DNA of 64,000 nucleotides from an uncultured Eubacteriales bacterium (GTDB taxonomy: Bacteria; Bacillota; Clostridia; Oscillospirales; Acutalibacteraceae): positions 1 through 64,000 of the forward strand of contig CAKTVV010000013.1 of the NCBI GenBank assembly GCA_934630515.1, given 5' to 3'. This document shows, one piece after another, positions 51,147-60,941 of this stretch; position 1 is the first letter of the stretch, and each line of letters begins with the position of its first letter. The notes below the pieces were generated by a model. The model saw nothing but the letters and a program-made list of their open reading frames with translations. It ran no database searches and was not told where the DNA came from. Both the position numbers and the translations under genes were made by a program.

Positions 51147-51968
51147 CTATTCGGTGTTGATATGGGTGCGGTAATGGGTCTGCCGGTAGGCGGAGGGGGT
51201 TACGCTCTCCCATTGCTTAAAGGTCTTCAAGAAGTGCTTCACATCCTGCAATCCCACCTGATAGGCGATCTCCGTCACATGCAGGTCGGTGTTGAGCAGC
51301 AGGCGCTTGGCGTCCCGCAGCCGGCAGCGGATGATATAGTGCCGCAGGGGCTCGCCGGTCTCCGCCTTGAAAAGCTGGGTCAGATAATCGGGGTTATACT
51401 GAAAGGCGGCGGCCAGCTGCTGCACGGATACCTCGCCCCGCCGGTTTTCTTCGATCCATGACTGAATGGCCTGCACCAGCGCCCGCCGCTTGCGATGGTG
51501 GGAGTCCGGCTCCGGGGCGGCGGCATTGGCGGCAGCCAGCTCGCACAGGAGGATCTCCGTGTATCGGTCACAGAGAGAGCGCTGCAGAGCGGGGGATAGC
51601 TCATGCCGATAGGCGGTGTCGATCAGCTGCCGGAGTAGCACAAAAAACCGTTCCGGCTCCGGCAGCCGTCCATACTCCGGCAGTGTAAGCGGCGTCTGGA
51701 GCAAAAAGTGACACCAGAAGTGGGATTGTCCGTCGGAGACGGGGGCGGTACCGCTGTGGGGCTGGTTGGGCTGCAGCAGCAGGTACTCACCCCGGCGCAG
51801 AATATAAGCCCGGTCATTCTGGCGGATGGGCATTTCTCCCGCATATCCCACCAGCAGCACGGTCTCCGGCAGACAGCGCCGGGGGTGGGGGAAGCCGTTG
51901 CAGGAAACGAACCGCCCGGCGGACAGAAACTGCGCAGCGGGTCAGAAAAAGTCATTGAAGGAGAACAT
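51147..51968 (-). pseudogene. AraC-family regulator with in-frame TGA near N-terminus
   Basis: From ATG 51968 the frame reads MFSFNDFF, then TGA (51944-51942) where Trp (TGG) would fit, then PAAQFLSAGRFVSCNGFPHPRRCLPETVLLVGYAGEMPIRQ and on without interruption to 51147. The shorter frame from GTG 51860 (237 residues) lacks the start of the cupin. The rest is a good AraC protein: LQPNQPHSG, VSVQQLAAAFQYNPDYLTQLFKAETGEPLRHYI, and VTEIAYQVGLQDVKHFLKTFKQWESVTPSAYR. Probably the regulator of the flanking GH51 and GH127 genes, now truncated or inactive, unless the TGA is a sequencing error. Confidence 0.72.
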
Positions 51969-52003
51969 ATAGGATTTCCACACCTTTTATAGAAAAGTGT
52001 CGG

Positions 52004-52033
52004 TTTACTTTCCGCTTGTATCCATGATACTAT
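52004..52033 (+). promoter_or_regulatory. Promoter of GH127 gene
   Basis: TTTACT (52004-52009), 18-bp spacer, TACTAT (52028-52033). Confidence 0.55.
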
Positions 52034-52095
52034 GAAAACAGGCACAGGTCAAGAAGATCGTAAAAATACACCTTGCGAAAGAAGGAGAGAGTGCT

Positions 52096-53952
52096 ATGCA
52101 GCTACCGTATCTGCGCCCCGCCGTAGGGAATGTAACCATTCGGGATGAGTTCTGGAGTCCCTATCTGGAGAAGATTCGGCATATCATGCTTCCCTATGTG
52201 TTCCGGCGGATGGATGCGTCCGGCTATGAGCGCAATCTTATTCATGTCGGAGAAAGAAAGGCAGTCAAATTTGAGGGTCTGGCCTTTTGGGATGGGCTGC
52301 TGTATGAGGTCATACGGGCGGCGTCGGACTTTCTTGCTCAGGAGTACGATCCCATGCTGGACGCCTATCTGGATAAACTGGCGGAGACCATCCGGAGGGC
52401 TTCGGATACGGCGGATGGCTTTCTCAGCTCCGGCACTATTCTGGATCGGCCCCGGCAGCGCTGGGGGCAGAACGGCGGCAATCTGTTCCTGCAGCATGAC
52501 CTGTATAATCACGGCGCACTGATCGAAGCCGCCATCAGCCATTATCTGGCGACCGGCAAGACCACCCTGCTCTATAGCGCTGTGCAGGCGGCCAACTGCG
52601 TGGTGCGGGAGATCGGCCCGGCGCCCAAGCTGACGCTGGTGCCCGGTCATTCGATGCCGGAGGAGGCGTTTGTAAATCTCTACCGCTTGTTCCGGGATCA
52701 CAGAGAGCTGCAGTCCTTTGCCGAGGAGCATGGGGTGGATGCGCAGGCGTATCTGGATATTGCCGAGTTCTGGTAGGATGACCGGGGCGATCGGGCGCAT
52801 CGCCCCCAGTGGGAGGGCTTTTCCCCGGAGTATAATCAGGATCATCTGCCCTTTGCGCAGCAGACCGAGGCACTGGGACATGCGGTGTGGGCGATGCTGT
52901 GCTATACCGGCTCGGCGGCAATGGCGCAGGAGCGGAAACGCCCGGACTACGAGGCGGCGCTCCATACCCTGTGGGACAGCGTGGTGCACCGGAAGCTGCA
53001 TATCAGCGGCGGCGTGGGCGCCCGGCACGATATCGAGGACTTTGCCGAGGACTATGTGCTGCCGCACAACGCCTATCTGGAGACCTGCGCCGGGGTGGCG
53101 CTGGCCTTCTGGAACGGCGAAATGCACCGGCTGGAGCCGGATGCCAAGTATTACGATTGCTTTGAGCTGTCCCTGTACAACAATATTCTGGCGTCGGTGG
53201 GGCAGGATTTCAAGCATTTCTTCTATGAAAATCCGCTGGTCAGCGACGGCACGGTGCGGCGGTGGGATTGGCACGGCTGTCCCTGCTGTCCGCCCATGAT
53301 GCTCAAGCTCATGGCGGCGCTGGGCTCCTATATTTATGGGTATACAGAGCGTTCCCTCATGGTGAATCTGCTGATCGGCAGCCGCTTGGAGACGGAGTAT
53401 TTTATCGTGGAGCAGGAGGGAAAGCAGCTGCGCATCGACTCCATGGGACACCCGCTGACGGTGCATATCCGGGTGCCGTTCTATGCGGAGGGCTTTGCGC
53501 TGTCCTGTGCCGGAGCTCCGCTGCCCTACCGGATGGAGCAGGGGTATGCGGTGGTCGAGGGCGTGTGGACGGCAGAGATGTCCATTCTTCTGTCCTATAC
53601 CGCTCCTGTGCGGTATGTGCGGGCGGATCCGCTGGCGCAGGAGATCCGGGGACAGGTGGCGGTGCTGCACGGTCCGGTGCTGCTGTGCGCCGAGGGGGCA
53701 GACAACGGCGGTCGGGTCGATCTCACCCTGACGGCACAGCCGCCGCAGGCGGTGACGGGCACCGGCTTGGCGGACGAAGCCGTGACCGGTACGGCAGCCG
53801 ACGGCACGCCGGTGCGGCTGATTCCGTACTATCGATGGTGCAACCGGCTTGAAAAGCCTACGGATGCGGCGATGGCGGTGTGGTTCCGGTGCGAGGGGAT
53901 GCCGGATGAGGATACATTCCCGCAGGACGGTCGGCTGTACGACTATTGCTGA
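52096..53952 (+). pseudogene. GH127-like beta-L-arabinofuranosidase split by in-frame TAG
   Basis: ATG 52096 with AAGGAG upstream begins 226 residues (MQLPYLRPAVGNVTIRDEFW, KAVKFEGLAFWDGLLYE, GGNLFLQHDLYNHGALIEAAI) that end at codon 227, TAG (52774-52776). The same frame continues directly as DDRGDRAHRPQWEGF, YNQDHLPFAQQTEALGHAVWAM, LHISGGVGARHD, and WDWHGCPCCPPMMLKLMAALGSYIYG, the Cys-rich nucleophile/zinc region of GH127, to the stop at 53950. Both halves are typical GH127 (former DUF1680). No ribosome site precedes the second half. One base change would restore the gene. It would remove beta-linked L-arabinose. Confidence 0.85.
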
Positions 53953-53961
53953 GCGAGATCG

Positions 53962-53995
53962 GCGGAGCCACGGAGCGGCAGCTTCGTGGCTCCGC
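53962..53995 (+). terminator. Terminator after GH127 gene
   Basis: GCGGAGCCACG pairs perfectly with CGTGGCTCCGC, then TTTTC. Confidence 0.88.
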
Positions 53996-54064
53996 TTTTC
54001 TGCGTGCGTGGGCTTTTGCAGACCGCCGTTTTGGGTAAAAACCGGAAATAATCTTGTTTTTGGA

Positions 54065-54094
54065 TTGACTTTTGTTTGCTTGATATGCTATGAT
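54065..54094 (+). promoter_or_regulatory. Promoter of DUF4091 gene
   Basis: TTGACT (54065-54070), 18-bp spacer, TATGAT (54089-54094). The start codon follows 98 bp later; the leader has no obvious structure. Confidence 0.65.
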
Positions 54095-54191
54095 TAAAAG
54101 TGGCGTAGGATGGGATCGGCGCAGTGGCGGCGATCCTGTTCATCGAGACCGATTTTCGGCGGGTCACCGCTTTGTGTATAAGGAGTCAGCC

Positions 54192-55904
54192 ATGGCATCA
54201 CTGTATGTGCGTTTGCTCAGTTCTCTGCATAAGGTATACCCGGAGCATATACCCCAAACGGCGTTCAGCGGCGGCACGCTGCTGCAAAACGAGCCGTATT
54301 CGTTCCAGATCGCTTATAGGACCGACGGCGATCCGTTCGGTCTTTATGTCGAGACCGACTCCGACGGGCTGCCGCTGGGGCAGTACCGGGTGGATTATGT
54401 GCCGCTGCTCAACGGTCGGAATCCGGGCAGCGACGGAGGCGAGGAGTGCCGGCAGCCGGGCTTGTATCCGGATGTGCTCCAGCCCCGGCAGACCGATCCG
54501 TCGGTGGTGGAGGAGGGCTTCAGCTGGCAGCCCCTGTATTATGAACAGAACGAGCGCAATCTGCTGTATGCCGCTCCCGATTGCTGGCAGAGTCTGTGGT
54601 TCACGGTCAATGAGAGCGGACAGGCACAGCTGCCGCCGGGTGAGCATACGGTCACGGTGCGCTTCTGCTCCCAATCGACCTGTAAGACGCTGGCGGAGGT
54701 GTCGGTGCAGCTGACGGTGCTGCCCGCCTGCCTGCCGCCCCAGACGTTGCTGTATACCAATTGGCTGCACTGCGACTGCCTGTGCGATATCCACCGGGTC
54801 GAGCTGTTCAGCGACCGGTTCTACGCCGTTTTGGAGGACTATGTCCGCAAAGCCGTGCAGAACGGAATGAACATGGTGCTGCTGCCGGCATTCACCCCGC
54901 CGCTGGATACGCCGGTGGGACGGGAGCGCCGGACGGTGCAGCTGGTGGGTGTGACCGCCGACCCGGAGGAAGACCGGTATCATTTCGACTTCACGGAGAT
55001 GAAGCGGTATCTGGATGTATGCCGCCGGGCGGGCGCCACGCATTTTGAGCATTCCCACCTGTTCACTCAGTGGGGAGCCAAGGCGGCGCCGAAGATCCTT
55101 GCCACGGTGCAGGGCGGGGAGAAGCGCCTTTTCGGCTGGGAGACGAAAGCGAACGGCGGCGCATACGGCGCTTTTCTGGCGCAGTATCTGCCGGCGCTGC
55201 GGGCGTTTCTCCGGGGCGAGGGGCTGGACGACAAGGTCCTCTACCATATCTCCGACGAGCCGATGGAGGAGGTGCTGGAGCATTATAAGGCGGCGGTGGC
55301 GGCGGTGCGCCCCTATCTGGAGGGGTGCATGGTGGGCGACGCCCTGTCGAATTACACATACTATGAGCAGGGGCTGGTGCAGACGCCCATCGTGGCGACC
55401 AATCATCTGGAGCCGTTTTTGGGGCGCTGTCCGTCGCTGTGGTGCTATTATACCAGCGAGCAGGTGATGGATGGTCTGAGCAATCGGCTGCTGAACCTGC
55501 CCTCAGCCCGCAATCGGGTGCTGGGGATGCAGATGTACCGCCATGGGATCCGGGGCTTCCTCAACTGGGGCTATAACTTCTGCTACGGGGTCCTCAGCCA
55601 TGGCATATACGATCCGGCGGTGCTGCCGAACGGGTATGCTATGAATACCGGCGGCGGGTACATTACCTATCCCGGGCGGGACGATACCTGTCTGCAATCC
55701 ATCCGCCAGAAGGTGTTTGGTGAGGGGGTCAACGATATGCGGGCGCTGCAGCTGCTGGAGCAGCTCACCGACCGGGAGACTGCCTGCCGGACGCTGGATG
55801 CCGCTTTTGGGCAGACGGTGGATTTTCATACCTGTCCCCGGTCGGCGGAGCAGCTGCTGACGGTGCGAGAGGCGATCAACGAGGCGATTCGGCTGCACCT
55901 GTAA
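54192..55904 (+). CDS. DUF4091 (GH123-like) glycoside hydrolase family protein
   Basis: 570 residues from ATG 54192 (AAGGAG 7 bp upstream); the frame is open further upstream but without ribosome site. N-terminal beta-sandwich (1-190) then a barrel with LLYTNWLHCDCLCDIH, MNMVLLPAFTPPLDTPVG, HFEHSHLFTQWGAKAAPKILA, and KVLYHISDEPMEEV, where the SDEP pair matches the catalytic Asp-Glu of GH123-type enzymes. C-terminal RGFLNWGYNFCYG and FGEGVNDMRALQLLEQL are typical of DUF4091. The substrate is unknown; neighbours suggest plant glycans. No signal peptide. Confidence 0.85.
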   Translation: MASLYVRLLSSLHKVYPEHIPQTAFSGGTLLQNEPYSFQIAYRTDGDPFGLYVETDSDGLPLGQYRVDYVPLLNGRNPGSDGGEECRQPGLYPDVLQPRQTDPSVVEEGFSWQPLYYEQNERNLLYAAPDCWQSLWFTVNESGQAQLPPGEHTVTVRFCSQSTCKTLAEVSVQLTVLPACLPPQTLLYTNWLHCDCLCDIHRVELFSDRFYAVLEDYVRKAVQNGMNMVLLPAFTPPLDTPVGRERRTVQLVGVTADPEEDRYHFDFTEMKRYLDVCRRAGATHFEHSHLFTQWGAKAAPKILATVQGGEKRLFGWETKANGGAYGAFLAQYLPALRAFLRGEGLDDKVLYHISDEPMEEVLEHYKAAVAAVRPYLEGCMVGDALSNYTYYEQGLVQTPIVATNHLEPFLGRCPSLWCYYTSEQVMDGLSNRLLNLPSARNRVLGMQMYRHGIRGFLNWGYNFCYGVLSHGIYDPAVLPNGYAMNTGGGYITYPGRDDTCLQSIRQKVFGEGVNDMRALQLLEQLTDRETACRTLDAAFGQTVDFHTCPRSAEQLLTVREAINEAIRLHL

Positions 55905-55928
55905 GGGCGCTTTTGTGGAGGAAAACGG

Positions 55929-57686
55929 ATGAATTTATTTTCTGTGCTGACGATGATCGGCGGACTGGTGTTTTTTCTGTTTGGCATGAATGTCATGTCC
56001 GGCAGTCTGGAAAAGATGGCAGGCGGCAAGCTGGAGCATCTGCTGCGTAAGATGACCGCCAATCCGCTGGTGAGCATTGCGCTGGGCGCTGTGATCACGG
56101 TGGCGGTGCAGTCCTCGTCGGCGACCACCGTGATGCTGGTGGGGTTGGTGAACTCCGGGCTGATGAAGCTGTCCCAGACGCTGTTCGTGATCTACGGTGC
56201 GAATATCGGCACCACCATCACCTCCTGGATCCTCAGCTTGTCCGGCATCCAGAGCGACAGCACCCTGCTGCAGATGCTCAAGCCGGAAAATTTTGCTCCG
56301 CTGGTGGCGCTGGTGGGGATCCTTATGCTGATGATCTCCAAAAACGATAAGAAAAAGAGCATCGGCACGGTGTTTGTGGGCTTTGCGGTGCTGATCTACG
56401 GCATGACGATGATGTCCAGCGCCGTGGCACCGCTGGCGGATTCGCCGTCCTTTTCCCGGCTGCTGGTGCAGTTCAATAATCCGCTGCTGGGGATGCTCAT
56501 CGGTACCCTGTTCACCGGCGTGATCCAGTCCTCGGCGGCGACGATCGGTATTTTACAGGCGCTGTCCATGACTGGCAGCCTGACGAATGGGATGATCATT
56601 CCCATTGTGATGGGCGCCAACATCGGCACCTGCGCTACCTCGATGATCTCCTGCATCGGCACCAACCGAAAAGCCAAGCAGGTGGCGCTGATCCACCTGT
56701 CCATTAAGATCATCGGTACGGCGGTGTGGCTGAGCGTGTTCTGTCTGGTGAATGCACTGGTGAAGTGGCCTTTTGTGACGGCGGCGGCGTCCCCGTTTTC
56801 CATTGCGCTGGTGCACTCGGTGTTTAATATTCTCACGACGGTGCTGCTGATTCCTTTTACGAAATCGCTGGAGCGGCTGATCTGCCGTATCCTGCCGGAT
56901 ACCAAGACCGTCAGTAAGCAGGACGAGCCTTTCTTGGATGAGCGTCTGCTGAAATCCCCCTCCGTGGCGGTGGTGGAGAGCAATTCCTGCTCCAAAAAGA
57001 TGGGCTTTATGGCACGGGACAACGTGCTGCTGTCTATGGGAATGTTTGAGCATTTCAGCGAAAAGACCGCCGAGCAGATCAACGAGACCGAGGAGCGGCT
57101 GGACTCGTATGAGGACAAGCTGGGCACCTATCTGGTGCGGCTGTCCGCCGAGGCTCTGTCGCAGCACGATTCGCAGGTGGTCTCGAAGATGCTCCACGCC
57201 ATCGGTGATTTCGAGCGGCTGGGCGACCATGCGCTGAATCTGCTGCGCAGCGCCCGGGAGATGCACGACAAGGAGATCGTCTTTACCGCCCCGGCACAGC
57301 AGGAGCTGGGGGTGCTGACCGCTGCCATCCGGGAGATCCTGCGTCTGACCTGTGATGCTTATAAGAGCAGCGATACGGCGATTGCCGCCCGGGTGGAGCC
57401 GCTGGAGCAGGTGATCGACGGGCTGATCTCCCGCATCCGGGGGAACCATATCAACCGTCTGCGCAGCGGCGAGTGCAGCATCGAGAGCGGTTTCATTCTG
57501 TCGGATGTATTGACGAACTATGAGCGCATTTCCGACCATTGCTCCAACGTGGCGGTGGCGATCATCGAGGTGGAGCAGAACAGCTTTGATACCCATAAAT
57601 ACCTCAACGGCGTGAAATTCGGCAATCATGAGTTCAATGTCTATTACGATGATTACAGCCGCCAGTTTTCTCTGTCCGGGGTATGA
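55929..57686 (+). CDS. Na/Pi cotransporter family protein with PhoU domain
   Basis: 585 residues. Membrane part (1-310) has two inverted repeats with the hallmark QSSSATTVMLVGLVNSG and QSSAATIGILQALSMTG, each followed by GANIGTTITS/GANIGTCATS. The C-terminal 200 residues form a PhoU-like helical domain (FEHFSEKTAEQINETEERLDSYEDKLGTYLVRLS, MLHAIGDFERLGDHALNL, YERISDHCSNVAVAIIE). Imports phosphate with sodium, possibly regulated by the PhoU domain. It starts 25 bp after the DUF4091 stop. Confidence 0.92.
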   Translation: MNLFSVLTMIGGLVFFLFGMNVMSGSLEKMAGGKLEHLLRKMTANPLVSIALGAVITVAVQSSSATTVMLVGLVNSGLMKLSQTLFVIYGANIGTTITSWILSLSGIQSDSTLLQMLKPENFAPLVALVGILMLMISKNDKKKSIGTVFVGFAVLIYGMTMMSSAVAPLADSPSFSRLLVQFNNPLLGMLIGTLFTGVIQSSAATIGILQALSMTGSLTNGMIIPIVMGANIGTCATSMISCIGTNRKAKQVALIHLSIKIIGTAVWLSVFCLVNALVKWPFVTAAASPFSIALVHSVFNILTTVLLIPFTKSLERLICRILPDTKTVSKQDEPFLDERLLKSPSVAVVESNSCSKKMGFMARDNVLLSMGMFEHFSEKTAEQINETEERLDSYEDKLGTYLVRLSAEALSQHDSQVVSKMLHAIGDFERLGDHALNLLRSAREMHDKEIVFTAPAQQELGVLTAAIREILRLTCDAYKSSDTAIAARVEPLEQVIDGLISRIRGNHINRLRSGECSIESGFILSDVLTNYERISDHCSNVAVAIIEVEQNSFDTHKYLNGVKFGNHEFNVYYDDYSRQFSLSGV

Positions 57687-57717
57687 AAAAATAATTAGAG
57701 AAATTTGAAAAATGGGG

Positions 57718-57745
57718 TTGACATTTCGCCAGTTTCTGGTATAGT
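57718..57745 (+). promoter_or_regulatory. Promoter of ABC exporter
   Basis: TTGACA (57718-57723), 16-bp spacer, TATAGT (57740-57745). Confidence 0.82.
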
Positions 57746-57834
57746 ACAGGCGAAAGAGCGACGGGTGCTGCTGCCCGTCGATGCCGGCGCATGGGAAGAC
57801 GCTTATTTTATGTGCGCCCGGGAGGTTACCGCTC

Positions 57835-59658
57835 ATGAAGACCATGAACGATTCGCCCCGCACCGCTCCGTTTAACGAGGAGACGATCAAGCAAGAGGAG
57901 GATGCCTTCATCCACAGCTATGCCGCTGTGGGTGAGGGGCATACGGTCCGCTTGCTTTTTGCTTTATTTCGGGCGCATTATTGGCGGCTGGTGCGGGCAG
58001 CACTGTTTTACGCCGTGAAAAGCTCGCCGATATGGATCGTGCCGCTGGTGACCGCCAACGCCATCGACATCGCCGCCGGACAGCGTCCGGGCGGCGTGTC
58101 GGCGCTGCTGCTGAATCTGGCGTTCATTCTGGTGTTGTTGCTGCTGAATGTACCCCTCAATTATGTGTATATCCGGGAGTTCAGCATCGCCCGCCGCCAT
58201 GTGGAGGCGGGGCTGCGGGGGGCGATGGTGCGTAAGCTCCAGCAGCTGTCCATCGCATTTCATAAGGAGATGCGCTCCGGCCGCATCCAGTCCAAGGTGA
58301 TGCGGGATGTGGAGGCGGTGGAGGGATTGTCTGCCCAGATGTTTACCACCGTCTGGGAGACGATCCTCAATGCCACCATCCCGCTGATCGTGATCCTCAC
58401 GAGGAATGTGTATGTGTTCTTTATTTTTCTGCTGACGGTACCGGCAGCGGTGCTGGCGATGATTCCCTTCCGCAATAAAATGCGGCGGCGTAACCGGGAA
58501 TTCCGGCAGGAGATCGAGACCACCTCCTCGGACGTGATGGAGATGGAGGAGCTGGTCACCGTTACCCGGGCGCACGCACTGGAGAATCTGGAGATTGACC
58601 GGATGACCGGGCGCATCGTGGAGGTCGCCAAGCGGGGATATAAGCTGGATGTGATCCAGAGCTTCTTTGGATCGGTGAACTGGGTCATTTTTATGTCCTT
58701 TGAGATGATCTGTCTGTTTATCTCCAGCTGGATGGCGTTTGAGGGGAAGATCACCATCGGGGAGATCTCTCTGTATCAGACCTATTTCACCTCGCTGGTG
58801 AACCGTATCTCCGGTGTGATCGGCATGATCCCGGTGTTCGCCAAGGGCGGCGAGGCGCTGCAGTCCATCGGGGAGATCCTCAATTGCGGGGACGTGGAGA
58901 ATTACCACGGAAAGAAAAAGATGTCGGCTCTGCGGGGAGAATATACCTTTGAGCAGGTGGATTTCAGCTATGAGGACGATCCCCGCCCGGTGCTGCAGGG
59001 GTTGGATCTCCATGTGGCGCCGGGGGAGACCATCGCTCTGGTGGGGGATTCCGGCTCCGGGAAAAGCACCATTGTGAGTCTCGTGGTGGGGTATTACCGC
59101 CCCACCGGCGGGCGGCTGCTCATCGACGGGCAGGATGTGCGGGAGCTGGATATGCGCAGCTATCGGCAGCATATCGCCATCGTTCCCCAGAACACCATCC
59201 TGTTTTCCGGCTCCATCCGGGACAATATCACCTATGGCTGCCCGGATGTGTCCGAGGAGGAGCTGCGCCGGGTGCTGGACGCCGCCTGCCTGACGGAGGT
59301 GGTGGCGGCGTTGCCGCAGGGGCTGGATACGCTGGTGGGGGAGCATGGCGATAAGCTCTCCGGCGGGCAGCGGCAGCGGATCGCCATCGCCCGGGCACTG
59401 ATCCGGCGCCCGGAGGTGATCTTATTTGATGAGGCAACCAGTGCGCTGGATACGGTGTCGGAGGCGGCGATCCAGCAGGCGATCGATAACCTGACCCGGG
59501 AGCGCACCACCTTTATCGTGGCGCACCGCCTGTCCACTATCCGCCATGCGGATAAGATCGCCGTCATCCGGGAGGGCGTGTGCGTGGAATACGGCACCTA
59601 CGACGAGCTGATGGCGAAGCAGGGAGCATTCTATACCTTTAAGCAGCTGCAGTCCTAA
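57835..59658 (+). CDS. ABC transporter, fused permease and ATPase
   Basis: 607 residues from ATG 57835 (GGGAGG 10 bp upstream). About six transmembrane helices in 40-340, then the nucleotide-binding domain: Walker A LVGDSGSGKST (near 407), Q-loop VPQNTILFSGSIRDNITYG, signature LSGGQRQRIAIARALIRRPEVILFDEATSALD with Walker B, and switch His in FIVAHRLST. A half-transporter that should dimerise; no partner is adjacent, so probably a homodimeric exporter of lipid, peptide or drug. Confidence 0.94.
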   Translation: MKTMNDSPRTAPFNEETIKQEEDAFIHSYAAVGEGHTVRLLFALFRAHYWRLVRAALFYAVKSSPIWIVPLVTANAIDIAAGQRPGGVSALLLNLAFILVLLLLNVPLNYVYIREFSIARRHVEAGLRGAMVRKLQQLSIAFHKEMRSGRIQSKVMRDVEAVEGLSAQMFTTVWETILNATIPLIVILTRNVYVFFIFLLTVPAAVLAMIPFRNKMRRRNREFRQEIETTSSDVMEMEELVTVTRAHALENLEIDRMTGRIVEVAKRGYKLDVIQSFFGSVNWVIFMSFEMICLFISSWMAFEGKITIGEISLYQTYFTSLVNRISGVIGMIPVFAKGGEALQSIGEILNCGDVENYHGKKKMSALRGEYTFEQVDFSYEDDPRPVLQGLDLHVAPGETIALVGDSGSGKSTIVSLVVGYYRPTGGRLLIDGQDVRELDMRSYRQHIAIVPQNTILFSGSIRDNITYGCPDVSEEELRRVLDAACLTEVVAALPQGLDTLVGEHGDKLSGGQRQRIAIARALIRRPEVILFDEATSALDTVSEAAIQQAIDNLTRERTTFIVAHRLSTIRHADKIAVIREGVCVEYGTYDELMAKQGAFYTFKQLQS

Positions 59659-59706
59659 TCGGTGCCGCATATAAAATCCAGCGCATACAAGCTTAGAAAC
59701 GGAAAA

Positions 59707-59734
59707 AATCCCTGTGGCAGATGCCACAGGGATT
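59707..59734. terminator. Bidirectional terminator ABC/rpmB
   Basis: AATCCCTGTGGC pairs perfectly with GCCACAGGGATT around AGAT, then TTCTTC. Confidence 0.92.
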
Positions 59735-59754
59735 TTCTTCATCTGATGTGGAAA

Positions 59755-59943
59755 TTACACCGCACGGGTGACCTTTCCGGAACGCAGGCAACGGGTGCAG
59801 GCGTACACTCTCTTAGGAGAACCGTCCACCACAGCCTTGACCCGCTTGATGTTGGGCTTCCAGGTACGGTTGGAGCGTCTGTGAGAGTGGGACACACGAA
59901 TCCCGAAGGTCATGCTCTTACCGCAGAAATCACACTTTGCCAT
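59755..59943 (-). CDS. rpmB: Ribosomal protein bL28
   Basis: 62 residues, full length for the family. MAKCDFCGKSMTFGIRVSHSHRRSNRTWKPNIKRVK and the C-terminal VYACTRCLRSGKVTRAV; the CxxC pairs mark the zinc-binding form. Part of the large ribosomal subunit. AAGGAGGTG lies 8 bp before the ATG. It has its own promoter and the usual solitary position. Confidence 0.97.
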   Translation of the reverse strand: MAKCDFCGKSMTFGIRVSHSHRRSNRTWKPNIKRVKAVVDGSPKRVYACTRCLRSGKVTRAV

Positions 59944-60014
59944 AGTTCTGCACCTCCTTCTTTATCCGGCCTTTGGTACATGCCGGGGGACGACCCCAGC
60001 AAAGCAACGGCTCT

Positions 60015-60043
60015 ATAGTAGCAGGTTTTGCGCAAAAAATCAA
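60015..60043 (-). promoter_or_regulatory. Promoter of rpmB
   Basis: Minus strand TTGATT (60043-60038), 17-bp spacer, TACTAT (60020-60015). Confidence 0.7.
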
Positions 60044-60102
60044 GTCCTTTTTGCGGATTTACGAAAAAAACTTTGTTTTTCGTCCCTCTTTTGCGGAAGG
60101 GC

Positions 60103-60131
60103 TTGTATTTTCCGCACATTTTTGCTATAAT
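60103..60131 (+). promoter_or_regulatory. Promoter of M50 protease-scpAB operon
   Basis: TTGTAT (60103-60108), 17-bp spacer, TATAAT (60126-60131). A GGCTG..CAGCC hairpin near 60182-60197 lies in the leader. Confidence 0.7.
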
Positions 60132-60218
60132 CTTCAAGTATATGTGTGCCCGCCCGGCGGGCTATTGTCGAACGGAGTGCCGGCTGTAGCAGCCGGCACA
60201 CGGAAAGGAACGGACGCT

Positions 60219-60884
60219 ATGATCTCCTTTTTTCTGCGTAACCGGGGTAATCTGACGGTCTGGGATCTGCTGTTTATGCTGGTGGGCTATATGATCCTGG
60301 TGCTGCTCATTTTACCCTTTCACGAGTTTGCCCATGCTTATGTGGCGCATAAATGCGGCGACGATACGGCGAAATGGCAAGGGCGTATGACCCTCAATCC
60401 CTTTGCGCATCTGGATCTGTTCGGTACGCTGATGCTGGTGCTGTGCGGCATCGGCTATGCCAGACCGGTGCCGGTCAACGCCCGGAATTTCCGGAATTAT
60501 AAGCGGGATATGATCCTGGTGGCGCTGGCGGGGCCGGCGTCCAATCTGCTGATGGCGATCGTGGCGGCGGCGCTCTATAAGGTCTGCACGCTGGTGGTGG
60601 TCAGCAAAACGGCGCTGACCCTCTGCTATCTGGTGCTGATCGAGGTGATCATGAGCGTCAATATCAGTCTGGCGGTGTTTAACCTCCTGCCTATTCCGCC
60701 GCTGGACGGCAGCCGGCTGTGGAGCACGCTCCTGCCGGGGCGCTGGGCGTATACGCTGGAGCGGTATAGCCGCCAGATCACGCTGGTGCTGTTTGTGCTG
60801 CTGCTGACCGGGGTGCTGGACCGGCCGTTGACGCTGCTGAATAATCTTTTCTTTTACGGGATCGCCTGGGTGTTTCGCCTGTGA
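60219..60884 (+). CDS. Site-2 protease family (M50) membrane metalloprotease
   Basis: 221 residues from ATG 60219 (GGAAAGGAA upstream). Zinc motif LPFHEFAHAYVAHKCGDD (HExxH) in the first helix region, MTLNPFAHLDLFGTLMLVLCGIGYARPVPVN, LAGPASNLLMAIVAAALYK, and the third ligand in FNLLPIPPLDGSRLW. Four to five membrane helices. Small M50 proteins of this type have unknown substrates. It leads the scpA-scpB operon, an arrangement seen in other Clostridia. Confidence 0.92.
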   Translation: MISFFLRNRGNLTVWDLLFMLVGYMILVLLILPFHEFAHAYVAHKCGDDTAKWQGRMTLNPFAHLDLFGTLMLVLCGIGYARPVPVNARNFRNYKRDMILVALAGPASNLLMAIVAAALYKVCTLVVVSKTALTLCYLVLIEVIMSVNISLAVFNLLPIPPLDGSRLWSTLLPGRWAYTLERYSRQITLVLFVLLLTGVLDRPLTLLNNLFFYGIAWVFRL

Positions 60885-60941
60885 GCGGCGCAGCGGCTGC
60901 ATAGCTGCCGCAAAGTATGCCCAGAATAAGGATGTGCATGA

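Noticed and set aside
51942..52776. Stop-codon reassignment as explanation of the interrupted genes
   Set aside because: The three interruptions use TGA, TAG and TAA, and all three codons end intact genes elsewhere in the window.
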